Positions 33,825-43,242 of a stretch of DNA of 64,000 bases are shown piece after piece (the stretch's first letter is position 1; each line of letters begins with the position of its first letter). The notes beneath the pieces were generated by a model. It was given only the letters and a program-made list of their open reading frames with translations, was not told the DNA's origin and ran no database searches. The stretch comes from JAGVSV01 sp040766135 (GTDB taxonomy: Bacteria; Bacillota; Clostridia; Christensenellales; Aristaeellaceae): NCBI GenBank assembly GCA_040766135.1, contig JAXGRA010000002.1:141275-205274 (forward strand), written 5' to 3'. The position numbers and the translations under genes were made by a program.

Positions 33825-34175
33825 TCAGTAGGTGGAACCGTCTTTGATTTTGGCTGCACGACCCTGGCGTTCACGTAGGTAATACAGCTTGGCACGGCGC
33901 ACCTTGCCCTTGCGGACAACCTCAATGCGATCCACGCGCGGCGAATGCAGCGGGAATGTACGCTCTACACCAATGCCATAGGATACACGGCGCACGGTAA
34001 ACGTCTCCCGGTTGCCGCCGTTGCGCTTGGCCAGCACGGTGCCTTCAAACGCCTGCAGGCGCTCACGGGTGCCTTCCACAACCTTCACAAACACGCGTAC
34101 GGTATCGCCCACGCCAAATGCGGGCCGATCAGTGCGTACCTGTGCCTGCTCTAAGGATTTAATCAATTCACTCAC
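33825..34175 (-). CDS. rplS: Ribosomal protein L19
   Basis: A 116-residue large-subunit protein at the 30S/50S interface. The whole length aligns with the family, for example FGVGDTVRVFVKVVEG, RRVSYGIGVERTFPLHSP and RRAKLYYLRERQGRAA. Ribosome binding site AAGGAGGAG. In most bacteria it follows rimM-trmD; here it stands alone with its own promoter and terminator. Confidence 0.97.
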   Translation of the reverse strand: MSELIKSLEQAQVRTDRPAFGVGDTVRVFVKVVEGTRERLQAFEGTVLAKRNGGNRETFTVRRVSYGIGVERTFPLHSPRVDRIEVVRKGKVRRAKLYYLRERQGRAAKIKDGSTY

Positions 34176-34245
34176 TTGGAACTCCTCCTTCCCTCATAGA
34201 CGTTCGTGCGTCATGCGCAGAGGACCGCCCGGTGTCACAAAGGGT

Positions 34246-34254
34246 ATCATACCA
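34246..34254 (-). promoter_or_regulatory. Putative extended -10 promoter of rplS
   Basis: Minus strand TGGTATGAT (extended -10), with TTGCAG 17 bp upstream of the hexamer. The leader would be about 65 nt. Confidence 0.5.
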
Positions 34255-34348
34255 TGCCAAACGCCGGGCTGCAAGCCGAATACAGCGCGTTTTGGGGCTT
34301 TTTCCGGGATTTTTTTGATCATGTGGCATTTTCCCATACTCCTTACAC

Positions 34349-34376
34349 TTGTTGCCGCACCAAAACGCGCTATAAT
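34349..34376 (+). promoter_or_regulatory. Putative promoter of the plus-strand phosphoesterase
   Basis: TTGTTG (34349-34354), 16 bp, TATAAT (34371-34376), 26 bp before the ATG. Confidence 0.6.
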
Positions 34377-34402
34377 GGGGCATCACTTGAAGGGAGGAAG
34401 CC

Positions 34403-35245
34403 ATGGGCGCAAAGCGTTTGCCACGTTGGATTACCCGCATGTTCGCATGGGTGCCGACCAATTGCCCGCTGCTTTTCCCCTTCTACCTGTCCGCGCAGCT
34501 ATCGATGACAGAAGAGGTATATTCATCCCCGCACTTACCGCCTGCCTTTGACGGCTACCGTATCGCCTATGCATCGGATATCCATTTCGGCCCGTATTTG
34601 GGCGCAGAGCGCGCGCTGGACTTGCATAAGCGCCTTTCGCAGCTCCAGGCCGACCTACTCATCTTAGGCGGCGATTACGGCGCCACCACGGAGGATGGGC
34701 TGGCGTTGTTTGATTTGCTGCCGCCCTTTGATTTCCCCGATGGTGCGGTGGGCGCGCTGGGCAATCACGACCTGACGGCTACACAGGCGGATATACAGGC
34801 GTTGCTGCAAAGAATGCAGCAAAAAGGCGTGCAGCCGCTGATCAACGCCAGCATCTCCATTGTGCGGGATGGGCAGCGGCTATCCATCGTATCGGTGGAT
34901 GATATCCGCATGGGGCAACCTGATTACAGGGCAGCCGCGCGCAAACTTCAGCCCCAGGATTTTGTGCTGTTTGCACCGCATTCGCCGGATGTCATCCCGG
35001 ATTTGCGGGCTTCGGGCGCTTTTACCCCGCACTTGACCGTGTGCGGGCACACCCACGGCGGACAGGTGGCAATCTTTGGACACAGCATCCATTCCTCCAG
35101 CAAGTACCGAAACCGCTACCTATCGGGCTGGAAGCATGAACAGGGCATGGATATATTCATTTCCAATGGTGTAGGCACGTCCCTGATGCCCGTGCGCTTA
35201 GGCGCTCCCGCCCAATTTCACCTGATTACGTTGCGCCGGGGTTAA
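34403..35245 (+). CDS. Membrane-associated metallophosphoesterase (YaeI/YkuE-like)
   Basis: A 280-residue calcineurin-like phosphoesterase. Metal motifs in order: ASDIHFGP, GGDYG, GNHD, FAPHSPD and CGHTHGGQ. The last form, GHTHGGQ, and the short hydrophobic N-terminal region are typical of the YaeI/YkuE group, which acts on lipid-linked or UDP-sugar phosphates at the membrane. Ribosome binding site GGGAGGAAGCC. It ends 3 bp from the convergent tsaD stop. Confidence 0.85.
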   Translation: MGAKRLPRWITRMFAWVPTNCPLLFPFYLSAQLSMTEEVYSSPHLPPAFDGYRIAYASDIHFGPYLGAERALDLHKRLSQLQADLLILGGDYGATTEDGLALFDLLPPFDFPDGAVGALGNHDLTATQADIQALLQRMQQKGVQPLINASISIVRDGQRLSIVSVDDIRMGQPDYRAAARKLQPQDFVLFAPHSPDVIPDLRASGAFTPHLTVCGHTHGGQVAIFGHSIHSSSKYRNRYLSGWKHEQGMDIFISNGVGTSLMPVRLGAPAQFHLITLRRG

Positions 35246-35248
35246 TTT

Positions 35249-36319
35249 TTATATCATCATTCGTAGCGCAGGCTCGGCATTCAGATTCATGCCCGCCAGT
35301 TCACCGCGCATCAATGGCCAATACGCTGCCGAAGCGATCATGGCGGCGTTGTCGCCGCACAGCGCCAGCTGCGGCAGGTACAGGACGTATCCTTTGTCCG
35401 CGCATTCAGCAGCAAGGCGCCTGCGCAGCAGGCTGTTGGCCGCCACACCGCCCGCCACAGCCAAGCGTGTTTCGCCCAAGTCATCCATAGCACGCATGGT
35501 TTTCATTATCAATTGATCCACCACGGATTTGCGGAAGGACGCTGCCGCATCCTGTGGCAAAATCGTCTGGCCCCGCTGTGCATGTGTGTGCAGCAGGTTA
35601 ATAAACGCTGTTTTAGGCCCTGAAAAAGAAAAATCATATGCACCTTCTACCGATGGAATGGGCAGTTTGTAGGCATGCTCATCCCCCGTTTCCGCCAGTT
35701 TATCCAGCGCAGGGCCGCCGGGATAGGGCAGCGATAGCTGCCGGGCAGCCTTATCAAAGGCCTCGCCTGCGGCGTCATCCTGCGTGCAGCCGACCAGCGT
35801 GTATTGGCCGCCATCCTGCACGCGGAACAAGTGGCTGTGCCCGCCGCTGACCACCAGGCATAAAAACGGCGGCGAAAGCTCCGGATGGGTCAGGTAGTTG
35901 GCCGCGATATGCCCCTGAATGTGGTTGACTGCAATCAGCGGCTTGGACAGGCCATAGGCCAATGCCTTGGCATAGGAAACGCCCACCAACAGCGCGCCCA
36001 CCAGCCCCGGGCCGTGCGTTACGGCCACGGCGTCTATCTCGTCCAGGTTGCAATGGGCCTGCGCGAGGGTTTCATCCAGCACCACGTCGATTTTTTCCAG
36101 GTGTGCACGGCTGGCAATTTCGGGCACCACGCCGCCATATACACGGTGCACGTCAATCTGCGAATATATCTGACTGGATAAAATATGCCGCCCGTCCTGC
36201 ACAATGGCGCAGGCTGTTTCATCGCAGCTGGTCTCAATGGCCAGAATGCGCGCATGTCCTGAGGCCGCAAGCGCCGCGGCCTTCTGGCGCGCGGCGTCCT
36301 GGTATGGTTGTCGTGCCAT
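35249..36319 (-). CDS. tsaD: tRNA N6-threonylcarbamoyladenosine transferase TsaD
   Basis: A 356-residue ASKHA-fold protein that transfers threonylcarbamoyl to A37 of ANN-decoding tRNAs with TsaB and TsaE. The motifs ILAIETSCDETA and VVPEIASRAHLE (metal His) and VSGGHSHL are diagnostic. I take the ATG at 36319, which shares one base with the prfB stop; a GTG lies one codon upstream. The N-terminus has about 20 extra residues before the first strand. Confidence 0.95.
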   Translation of the reverse strand: MARQPYQDAARQKAAALAASGHARILAIETSCDETACAIVQDGRHILSSQIYSQIDVHRVYGGVVPEIASRAHLEKIDVVLDETLAQAHCNLDEIDAVAVTHGPGLVGALLVGVSYAKALAYGLSKPLIAVNHIQGHIAANYLTHPELSPPFLCLVVSGGHSHLFRVQDGGQYTLVGCTQDDAAGEAFDKAARQLSLPYPGGPALDKLAETGDEHAYKLPIPSVEGAYDFSFSGPKTAFINLLHTHAQRGQTILPQDAAASFRKSVVDQLIMKTMRAMDDLGETRLAVAGGVAANSLLRRRLAAECADKGYVLYLPQLALCGDNAAMIASAAYWPLMRGELAGMNLNAEPALRMMI

Positions 36320-37419
36320 CACTGCATTTTGAGGTAGGCCGTAGTAAAGCCGTCCAGGTTGCCGTTCATCACATCGTCCACATTGCCGGTTTCATAGCCG
36401 GTGCGATGATCCTTGACCATGGTATAGGGCTGGAACACATAGGAGCGGATCTGGCTGCCCCATTCGATCTTCTTCATTTCACCCTTGATTTCGGCCATTT
36501 TTTCTTCTTTTTCGCGCTCCTGAAGCTCTATCAGCTTAGCGCGCAGCATTTTGAGGCACATCTCGCGGTTCTGTACCTGGCTGCGCTCATTCTGGCAGGA
36601 CACGACAATACCGGTGGGCATATGCGTCATGCGCACGGCCGAGTCCGTCTTGTTCACGTGCTGGCCGCCTGCGCCGGTGGAGCGATACGTATCCACCCGC
36701 ACATCTTCCATGTCAATTTCCACCTGCGCATCATCCTCCAACAGCGGCGCTACATCCAGCGACACAAAGGAGGTGTGACGGCGGGCGTTGGAATCAAAGG
36801 GGCTGATGCGCACCAGGCGATGCACGCCCTTTTCGCTGCGCAGGTAGCCATAGGCATTGTCGCCATCCACCTCAAATGTGGCGGACTTAATGCCTGCTTC
36901 ATCGCCAGGGATAAGATCCAGTACCGTCACCTTGAAGCCTAAACGCTCACAGTAGCGCGTGTACATGCGGTAGAGCATCTGCGCCCAGTCCTGTGCCTCG
37001 GTGCCGCCGGCGCCTGCATGCAGCGACAGCACGGTGTTGCAGCTGTCATAATCGCCGCGCATCATGGTTTCCAGGCCCAGTGCCTCCACCTGTGCTGTCA
37101 ATTTTTCAATGGTTACGCCGATATCCGCTATTAAATCGGCGTCATTTTCCTCATCAGCCAGCTCAATCATGATCTCTACATCATCGCAGGTGGCCACCAG
37201 CTCCCGATAATGGGTCAGCTTGCGCTCTATGGCCGCCATGCGCTGGTTGACCTGGGCCGAGCGCTCCAAATTGTCCCAGAACCCATCGGCTGACATTTCC
37301 TCGCGCAGCTCGCTCAGCTCACGCTCCAGGTCGTCAATGCGCAGCCCTTCCCCTATCTCGCGCAGTTGATCGCGCAAATTGGAGAGGTTGGATAGATATT
37401 GTTCTTGCTCCAAAAACAT
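36319..37419 (-). CDS. prfB: Peptide chain release factor 2
   Basis: A 366-residue class I release factor that reads UAA and UGA. GAGGQHVNK carries the catalytic GGQ, and RISPFDSNARR carries the SPF codon-reading tripeptide of RF2. The frame is open from an ATG with AAGGAAGG upstream, so the programmed +1 frameshift found in many prfB genes is absent. It follows secA by 24 bp; secA-prfB is a conserved pair. Confidence 0.96.
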   Translation of the reverse strand: MFLEQEQYLSNLSNLRDQLREIGEGLRIDDLERELSELREEMSADGFWDNLERSAQVNQRMAAIERKLTHYRELVATCDDVEIMIELADEENDADLIADIGVTIEKLTAQVEALGLETMMRGDYDSCNTVLSLHAGAGGTEAQDWAQMLYRMYTRYCERLGFKVTVLDLIPGDEAGIKSATFEVDGDNAYGYLRSEKGVHRLVRISPFDSNARRHTSFVSLDVAPLLEDDAQVEIDMEDVRVDTYRSTGAGGQHVNKTDSAVRMTHMPTGIVVSCQNERSQVQNREMCLKMLRAKLIELQEREKEEKMAEIKGEMKKIEWGSQIRSYVFQPYTMVKDHRTGYETGNVDDVMNGNLDGFTTAYLKMQ

Positions 37420-37443
37420 GTATGCCTTCCTTATGCTGTGACA

Positions 37444-40143
37444 TTACCTGCCACAGCAGTGCTTGTATTTTTTGCCACTGCCGCAGGGACAGGGGCTGTT
37501 GCGGCCCACCTTTTCCCCCGCCTTAACGGGCTGGCGTGCCTGCATGGGCACAGGGCCTGCGGTGTCGCCCGCGCCGCGCGCAACCACCGGGGTAGCCACG
37601 GCCTTGCGCTCCGGCGCGCGTTCAATGCGCAGCTGGTACAGCGCGCGCAGCGTATCCTCCTGGATCAGGCGCACCATTTCGTCGAACATGTCAAAGCTTT
37701 CCAGCTTATATTCGTTGACTGGGTCGCGCTGGGCATAGGCGCGCAGACCAATGCCATCGCGCAGCTGATCCATGGCGTCGATGTGGTCCATCCAGCGGCT
37801 GTCCACCGCACGCAGCAGCAGCGAACGCTCCAGCTCGCGCATGTCGATGCCCAGGCCGGTGATGGCTTCTTCCCTCTCCTCATAGAAGGACAGCGCGGAT
37901 TTCTTCAGGAACTCCGTCAGCCCATCGCGGTCAAACCCGCCCATGGCATCGTGGTTGGCCTTAAAGGTTCCTGCAGGGATGCAAATGCGTTCCAGATAAT
38001 CCGCAAGGCCGCGCAAATCCCAATCCGCGTTTTCACCGGCACAAAAGCGCCCCACGCTTTCAGCCAGCAGTTTGTCCAGCATGCCCATGATATGGGCATG
38101 CATGTTCTCGCCGCCTAATACCTCGCGCCGCTGGCCGTAAATGACCTCGCGCTGCTGGTTCATGACATCGTCATAGCGCAGCACGTTCTTGCGGATCTCA
38201 TAGTTGCGGCTTTCAATGCGTTTCTGGGCGTTCTCAATCTGCTTGGTCAGCAGGCCGGCCTCCAGCGGCACATCCTCTTCCATGCCCAGTTTGGCGATAA
38301 GCGGCTCAATGCGCTCGCCGCCAAACAGGCGCATCAGGTCATCCTCCAGCGAGATAAAGAACTGCGAAGAGCCCGGATCGCCCTGGCGTCCGGCACGGCC
38401 GCGCAGCTGGTTGTCGATGCGGCGGCTCTCATGCCGCTCGGTGCCGATGATGTGCAGGCCGCCCAGCGCGATGACCTTTTCGTGTTCCTGGTCGGTTTGC
38501 TTGCGGAACTGCTCCTTCAACTGATTGTACTGCTGCCGCGCGGCCTTGACCTCGTCGCTGACGTTCTCACTGCGGCCTACGGCTTCCTCGATCAGCTCCT
38601 CGGGCACCTCCTGCTGGCGCATGGCGCGCCGGGCCAGATAGTCCGGATTGCCGCCCAGCAGGATATCCGTGCCGCGTCCAGCCATATTGGTGGCGATAGT
38701 GACCGCGCCATAATGCCCGGCCTGCGCCACAATCATGGCCTCCCGCGCATGATGCTTGGCGTTCAATACCTCATGCTCCACACCGCGCAGGGTAAGCATG
38801 CGGCTTAACATCTCGCTGACTTCTACCGAGATGGTGCCCACCAGCAGTGGCTGCCCGGTGGCATGGCGCTTGATAATCTCCTCCACCACGGCATTGAACT
38901 TGCCCTTTTTGCTGCGATAGACCACGTCGTTTAGGTCATCGCGGATCATGGGCATGTTGGTGGGCACCTGGATAACGTCCAAGTTGTAGATGCCCTGGAA
39001 CTCCGTCTCCTCCGTTTTGGCGGTACCTGTCATGCCGGACAGCTTTTTGTACATGCGGAAATAGTTCTGGAACGTGATGGTGGCCAGCGTTTTGCTTTCG
39101 CGCTCCACCTGGACGCGCTCCTTGGCCTCGATGGCTTGGTGCAACCCGTCCGAATAGCGGCGGCCAATCATCAGGCGGCCGGTAAACTCATCAACGATGA
39201 TGACTTCATCGTTTTGCACCACATAATCCGTATCGCGCCTGAACAACGCATGCGCCTTGAGCGCCTGGATCAGGTAATGGTTGAGGTCATTGTTTTCTAC
39301 ATCGGCCAAGTTATCAATGCCAAAGGCGCTTTCAGCCTTGCGCGTGCCCTCCTCGGTGAATATCACGGCGCGGTCTTTTTCGTCCACAGTATAATCGGTA
39401 TCGCGGCGCAGGCGGCCCACAAAGCGGTCGGCCTTTTCGTACATATCGGTGGGCTTGTCACCCTGGCCGGAGATGATCAGCGGCGTGCGTGCTTCGTCAA
39501 TCAGGATGGAGTCCACCTCGTCCACCACGGCATAGGCGTGCCCGCGCTGCACCATCTCGTGCTTGTAGATGACCATGTTATCGCGCAGGTAGTCAAAGCC
39601 CATTTCATTGTTGGTGCCGTAGGTAATGTCACACGCATAGGCTTGCCTGCGCTGCTCGTTGGTCAGGTCGTGCACGATAACGCCCACCGTCATCCCCAAA
39701 AAGCGGTACAGCTTGCCCATATCTTCGCCCTGGAAGGACGCCAGGTAGTCATTGACCGTAACGATGTGCACGCCCTCGCCCGTCAGCGCGTTCAGGTATG
39801 CCGGCAGGCAGGCCGTCAGCGTTTTGCCCTCGCCGGTTTTCATTTCAGCGATGCGGCCCTGATGCAGCACGATGCCGCCAATCAGCTGCACATAAAACGG
39901 ACGCAGGCCCAGCGTGCGCTGCGCGGCCTCGCGCACCACGGCAAACGCTTCGGGCAGCAGGTCATCCAGCGTTTCGCCTTTGGCCAGCCGGTTGCGGAAC
40001 AGCTGCGTTTGCTGGCGCAGTTGCTCATCGCTCATGGCCTGATAGGTGGGTTCCAGTTTTTCTATGTGATCGGCTATCTTGCGCAGCGGCTTGAGTTTGG
40101 CTTCCTCGCCAAACCCCAACGCGTTCTTTATCTTTGTAAACAT
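37444..40143 (-). CDS. secA: SecA, preprotein translocase ATPase
   Basis: An 899-residue motor that drives proteins through SecYEG. Walker A MKTGEGKTLTA lies near residue 102, DEVDSILIDEART is the Walker B/DEAD region, and GRAGRQGDPGSSQF is the helicase motif VI region. The C-terminus ends in a SEC-C zinc site with CPCGSGKKYKHCC after a basic linker. Complete and of ordinary length; first gene of secA-prfB-tsaD. Confidence 0.97.
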   Translation of the reverse strand: MFTKIKNALGFGEEAKLKPLRKIADHIEKLEPTYQAMSDEQLRQQTQLFRNRLAKGETLDDLLPEAFAVVREAAQRTLGLRPFYVQLIGGIVLHQGRIAEMKTGEGKTLTACLPAYLNALTGEGVHIVTVNDYLASFQGEDMGKLYRFLGMTVGVIVHDLTNEQRRQAYACDITYGTNNEMGFDYLRDNMVIYKHEMVQRGHAYAVVDEVDSILIDEARTPLIISGQGDKPTDMYEKADRFVGRLRRDTDYTVDEKDRAVIFTEEGTRKAESAFGIDNLADVENNDLNHYLIQALKAHALFRRDTDYVVQNDEVIIVDEFTGRLMIGRRYSDGLHQAIEAKERVQVERESKTLATITFQNYFRMYKKLSGMTGTAKTEETEFQGIYNLDVIQVPTNMPMIRDDLNDVVYRSKKGKFNAVVEEIIKRHATGQPLLVGTISVEVSEMLSRMLTLRGVEHEVLNAKHHAREAMIVAQAGHYGAVTIATNMAGRGTDILLGGNPDYLARRAMRQQEVPEELIEEAVGRSENVSDEVKAARQQYNQLKEQFRKQTDQEHEKVIALGGLHIIGTERHESRRIDNQLRGRAGRQGDPGSSQFFISLEDDLMRLFGGERIEPLIAKLGMEEDVPLEAGLLTKQIENAQKRIESRNYEIRKNVLRYDDVMNQQREVIYGQRREVLGGENMHAHIMGMLDKLLAESVGRFCAGENADWDLRGLADYLERICIPAGTFKANHDAMGGFDRDGLTEFLKKSALSFYEEREEAITGLGIDMRELERSLLLRAVDSRWMDHIDAMDQLRDGIGLRAYAQRDPVNEYKLESFDMFDEMVRLIQEDTLRALYQLRIERAPERKAVATPVVARGAGDTAGPVPMQARQPVKAGEKVGRNSPCPCGSGKKYKHCCGR

Positions 40144-40179
40144 TCAGTCGATTTCTCCTTTTGGCTGTCGCCACCTATC

Positions 40180-40208
40180 ATTATACAGGACGCCCCCAAC
40201 CACCGCAA
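40180..40208 (-). promoter_or_regulatory. Promoter of secA-prfB-tsaD
   Basis: Minus strand TTGCGG (40203-40208), 17 bp, TATAAT (40180-40185), about 37 bp before the secA start. Confidence 0.65.
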
Positions 40209-40222
40209 CCAACACGACTTGA

Positions 40223-40251
40223 TTGTAACAAGCACCCGCGCATGATATAGT
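40223..40251 (+). promoter_or_regulatory. Promoter of the lactonase-family gene
   Basis: TTGTAA (40223-40228), 17 bp, TATAGT (40246-40251) with a TGA extended element. Back-to-back with the secA promoter. Confidence 0.65.
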
Positions 40252-40276
40252 AAGCAAAAAGGAGTGGTAAAGAAAC

Positions 40277-41266
40277 ATGCGTTTTTATGTAGGCACCTAC
40301 AGCGTACCCGGCAGCCCGGGGTTGGCGCTGTGTAAGGATGAGAACGGGCGATTGACCCTGCTTGACAGCTACGATGCACTGCGCAACCCCACATACCTGA
40401 TCCCCTCGCAGGATGGGCAGCGGCTGTTTGTAGTAGCGGAGGATGAGCAAGACCAGGGCGTAGCGGTAAGTTTTTGCATTGCGAAGGAGCCCTTTGCACC
40501 CCTTTCTGCCTGCGTCATGGATGATGCGCGCGCCTGCCACCTGGCATTGAACGATGCGGAAAACACATTGTACACCGCGCATTACCACCAAGGCAGCCTG
40601 GCGGTGCTGGCCATCGACAGCGACGGCCGCATCACCCGGCAAATACAGCAGATACAGCACCATGGACGCGGCGCACACCCCACCCGCCAAGAAAAAGCAC
40701 ATGTGCACCATGTAGCTTTCCGGCCAGGCAAACAGGAGCTGTTTGTATGCGATTTGGGCATTGACCAAATCATCGTATATACCGCAGTGCCCGATGGCAT
40801 GCTGACCGAAAAACAGCGCATTTCCGTGCCCGCAGGCACCGGGCCCCGGCATTTGGTATTCCGCAACGACCAGCAGTTTTATGTGGCCGGTGAATTGAGC
40901 AGCACCGTGCTGTCCTTTGCGCTGGACGACGAAGCTTGGACGCAGCAGCAAAGCCTGTCCACGTTGCCCCAGGATGGGGATTATCCAGACAACACCTGCG
41001 CCGCCATCCGTCTGGCTGATAGCAGGCTGTATGTGTCCAACCGCGGCGCTGACAACATCGCGGCATTTGAAGTGGATGCATCCGGACGTATAACGCCCGC
41101 CGGACATATCCCCTGCCACGGCCAAAGCCCGCGGGATTTTGTGGTCACATCGTATGGCTTTTTGTGCGCCAACCAGATCAGCGGCACCGTCACGGCCGTG
41201 GCCCACGATGGCACGCTGCTGGACACGCTGCCCATTCCCGGTGCGGTGTGCATCTGTCCGGTATAA
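40277..41266 (+). CDS. Lactonase-family seven-bladed beta-propeller (6-phosphogluconolactonase-like)
   Basis: A 329-residue cytoplasmic protein of the YbhE/Pgl type. Repeating blade segments are seen, for example NPTYLIPSQDGQRLFVV, VHHVAFRPGKQELFVCDLG, GPRHLVFRNDQQFYVAGEL and LYVSNRGADNIAAFEV. Family members hydrolyse 6-phosphogluconolactone or related lactones; here the substrate is inferred only. The ATG has AAGGAG upstream. Separated from hslU by a bidirectional terminator. Confidence 0.87.
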   Translation: MRFYVGTYSVPGSPGLALCKDENGRLTLLDSYDALRNPTYLIPSQDGQRLFVVAEDEQDQGVAVSFCIAKEPFAPLSACVMDDARACHLALNDAENTLYTAHYHQGSLAVLAIDSDGRITRQIQQIQHHGRGAHPTRQEKAHVHHVAFRPGKQELFVCDLGIDQIIVYTAVPDGMLTEKQRISVPAGTGPRHLVFRNDQQFYVAGELSSTVLSFALDDEAWTQQQSLSTLPQDGDYPDNTCAAIRLADSRLYVSNRGADNIAAFEVDASGRITPAGHIPCHGQSPRDFVVTSYGFLCANQISGTVTAVAHDGTLLDTLPIPGAVCICPV

Positions 41267-41285
41267 AATCAGTTGTTCATGCAAA

Positions 41286-41313
41286 GAGGCCGGGGAGAGC
41301 ATTCCCCGGCCTC
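41286..41313. terminator. Bidirectional terminator between the lactonase gene and hslU
   Basis: Perfect 11-bp stem GAGGCCGGGGA with TCCCCGGCCTC, 6-nt loop. T-rich bases follow on both strands, so it can end both converging transcripts. Confidence 0.85.
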
Positions 41314-41332
41314 AATTCTTTGACTTTGTAAT

Positions 41333-42706
41333 TTACAGAATAAACCGTCCGATATCGTCTTCCTTGGCCGCTTTGACATGCTCGCGGACATAATCAGCCG
41401 TGATGTTAAGCTTGACCTCCGGCATGTTTTCACCGCCGGCGTTAAAGAGAATGTCCTCCAGCAGCTCCTCAAACACCGCGTGCAGCCTGCGGGCGCCGAT
41501 ATCTTCGCCGGCTTCGTTGGCACGGCAGGCGGCTTCCGCGATGGCCTCTAAAGCATCCTCATCAAAGGATAAAAAGACATTGTCCGTAGCCAGCAGCGCA
41601 GTATACTGGCGTGTCAGCGCGTTGTCCGGCTGCGACAATATACGCACAAAATCATCCTTTGTCAGGCTTTTCAGCCTGACCAGCACCGGGAAACGGCCTT
41701 GCAGCTCCGGGATTAAGTCGGTCACCTTGGCCACATGGAATGCGCCGGCGGCAATGAACAGCATATGGTCGGTGCTGATGCTGCCGTACTTGGTGCTGAC
41801 CGTGCTGCCCTCCACAATAGGCAGGATATCGCGCTGTACGCCTTCGCGCGATACATCCGGGCCGCTGCCGCCACTGGAACGCCCGGCAATTTTGTCAATC
41901 TCGTCGATGAACACAATGCCGTTTTGCTCGGCGCGCTGCAGCGCCTCCTCCTTGACAGCATCCTCGTCGATCAACTTTTGCGCTTCCTGTGAGGTTAATA
42001 TTTTGCGCGCTTCACGCACCTTGACGCGCCGCATCTTGGTGCGCTTGGGCAGCATGCCGCCCATCATATCGCCGATGTTGATAGCATTGCCGCCTACCTC
42101 CAGCTGCGGGGCGGCTTCTTCCACCTCTACCTCAATTTCATTATCCTCTAACTGTCCCTGGCGCAGCTGCTCCAGCACCTGCTCGCGGCGGCCGGCAATG
42201 GCCACCTTTTCCTCATCGCTGGGCTCAGGCTCGCGCGCATTGCGGGCACCCAGCAGCACATCAATGGGGTTGGCGACAGGCTTTTTGCGCGGATTGACCA
42301 GCAGGGATACCAGCGCATCCTCGGCCAGCACGCCGGCACGGGCGGCCACGCGCTCCTCATGCTCGGCGCGCACCATGCGCACGGCATTTTCCACCAGGTC
42401 GCGGATGATGCTTTCGACATCGCGCCCGACATAGCCCACCTCGGTAAACTTGGTGGCTTCCACCTTGACAAACGGTGCATTGACCAGCTTGGCCAGGCGG
42501 CGGGCGATCTCGGTCTTGCCCACGCCGGTGGGGCCCATCATCAGGATGTTCTTGGGGTAAATTTCCGCGCGCATTTCGTCATCCACACGCGCACGGCGGT
42601 ACCGGTTGCGCAGCGCAACAGCCACGGCACGCTTGGCCTCATCCTGGCCGATGATATAGCGGTCCAGCTCGCGGACAACCTCACGCGGGGTCAGTTCCCT
42701 TGTCAT
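41333..42706 (-). CDS. hslU: HslU, ATPase of the HslUV protease
   Basis: A 457-residue AAA+ unfoldase that feeds HslV. Walker A GPTGVGKT is at 58-65, Walker B is FIDEIDKIA, and the I-domain insert lies between. The C-terminus ends DIGRFIL, the tail that docks into HslV. The ATG at 42706 overlaps the hslV stop; a longer reading lies inside hslV. Last gene of the long run from aroK. Confidence 0.96.
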   Translation of the reverse strand: MTRELTPREVVRELDRYIIGQDEAKRAVAVALRNRYRRARVDDEMRAEIYPKNILMMGPTGVGKTEIARRLAKLVNAPFVKVEATKFTEVGYVGRDVESIIRDLVENAVRMVRAEHEERVAARAGVLAEDALVSLLVNPRKKPVANPIDVLLGARNAREPEPSDEEKVAIAGRREQVLEQLRQGQLEDNEIEVEVEEAAPQLEVGGNAINIGDMMGGMLPKRTKMRRVKVREARKILTSQEAQKLIDEDAVKEEALQRAEQNGIVFIDEIDKIAGRSSGGSGPDVSREGVQRDILPIVEGSTVSTKYGSISTDHMLFIAAGAFHVAKVTDLIPELQGRFPVLVRLKSLTKDDFVRILSQPDNALTRQYTALLATDNVFLSFDEDALEAIAEAACRANEAGEDIGARRLHAVFEELLEDILFNAGGENMPEVKLNITADYVREHVKAAKEDDIGRFIL

Positions 42707-43242
42707 GGCGCAATGTCCTCCACGGTGATATGGTCGTTGGTATACACGCAAATGGACGCCGCAATGTGCAGCGCCTTTTCGGCAATGTCATGCGCGCTAA
42801 GGCTGGTGTTTTGAAGCAGCGCACGGGCTGCCGCCAGGGCATAGTTGCCGCCTGAACCAATGGCGCAGATGCCGTCATCGGGGTTGATGATCTCGCCATT
42901 TCCGCTGATGATCAGCAAATCCGTGCCATCGGACGCAATCAGCAGCGCCTCTAGCTTGCGCAGGGCCTTGTCGCCGCGCCAATCGCGGGCCAGGCGCACG
43001 GCGGCACGCTCCAAGTTGCCGTTGGTTTCTACCAGTTTTTCCTCAAACAGCTCGCTTAAGGTAATGGCGTCGGCCACGCTGCCCGCAAAGCCGATGGCTA
43101 CACGATTTTGGTAGATGCGGCGCACCTTGGTGGCCGTGCTTTTGAAAATGGTGCTCTCGCCCATGGTGACCTGGCCGTCACCGGCGATGGCTACGCGGCC
43201 ATCCCTGCGTACCGCACAAATGGTTGTTCCTTTTAACTGCAT
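42703..43242 (-). CDS. hslV: HslV, peptidase subunit of the HslUV protease
   Basis: A 179-residue proteasome-like peptidase. The catalytic N-terminal Thr should be Thr6 of the GTTICAVRRDG segment after removal of a five-residue propeptide, as in ClpQ of Bacilli. GDGQVTMG and GSGGNYALAAARAL are conserved. Ribosome binding site GAGGTG. It overlaps trmFO by 10 bp and hslU by 4 bp. codY and xerC, frequent neighbours in Bacilli, are absent. Confidence 0.96.
   Translation of the reverse strand: MQLKGTTICAVRRDGRVAIAGDGQVTMGESTIFKSTATKVRRIYQNRVAIGFAGSVADAITLSELFEEKLVETNGNLERAAVRLARDWRGDKALRKLEALLIASDGTDLLIISGNGEIINPDDGICAIGSGGNYALAAARALLQNTSLSAHDIAEKALHIAASICVYTNDHITVEDIAP

Noticed and set aside
34176..34245. 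A structured ribosomal-protein leader upstream of rplS
   Set aside because: The leader would be about 65 nt and I could not draw a convincing stem; no claim is made.
36319..37419. Programmed frameshift in prfB
   Set aside because: The frame is open from the ATG with a good ribosome binding site and a normal RF2 N-terminus.
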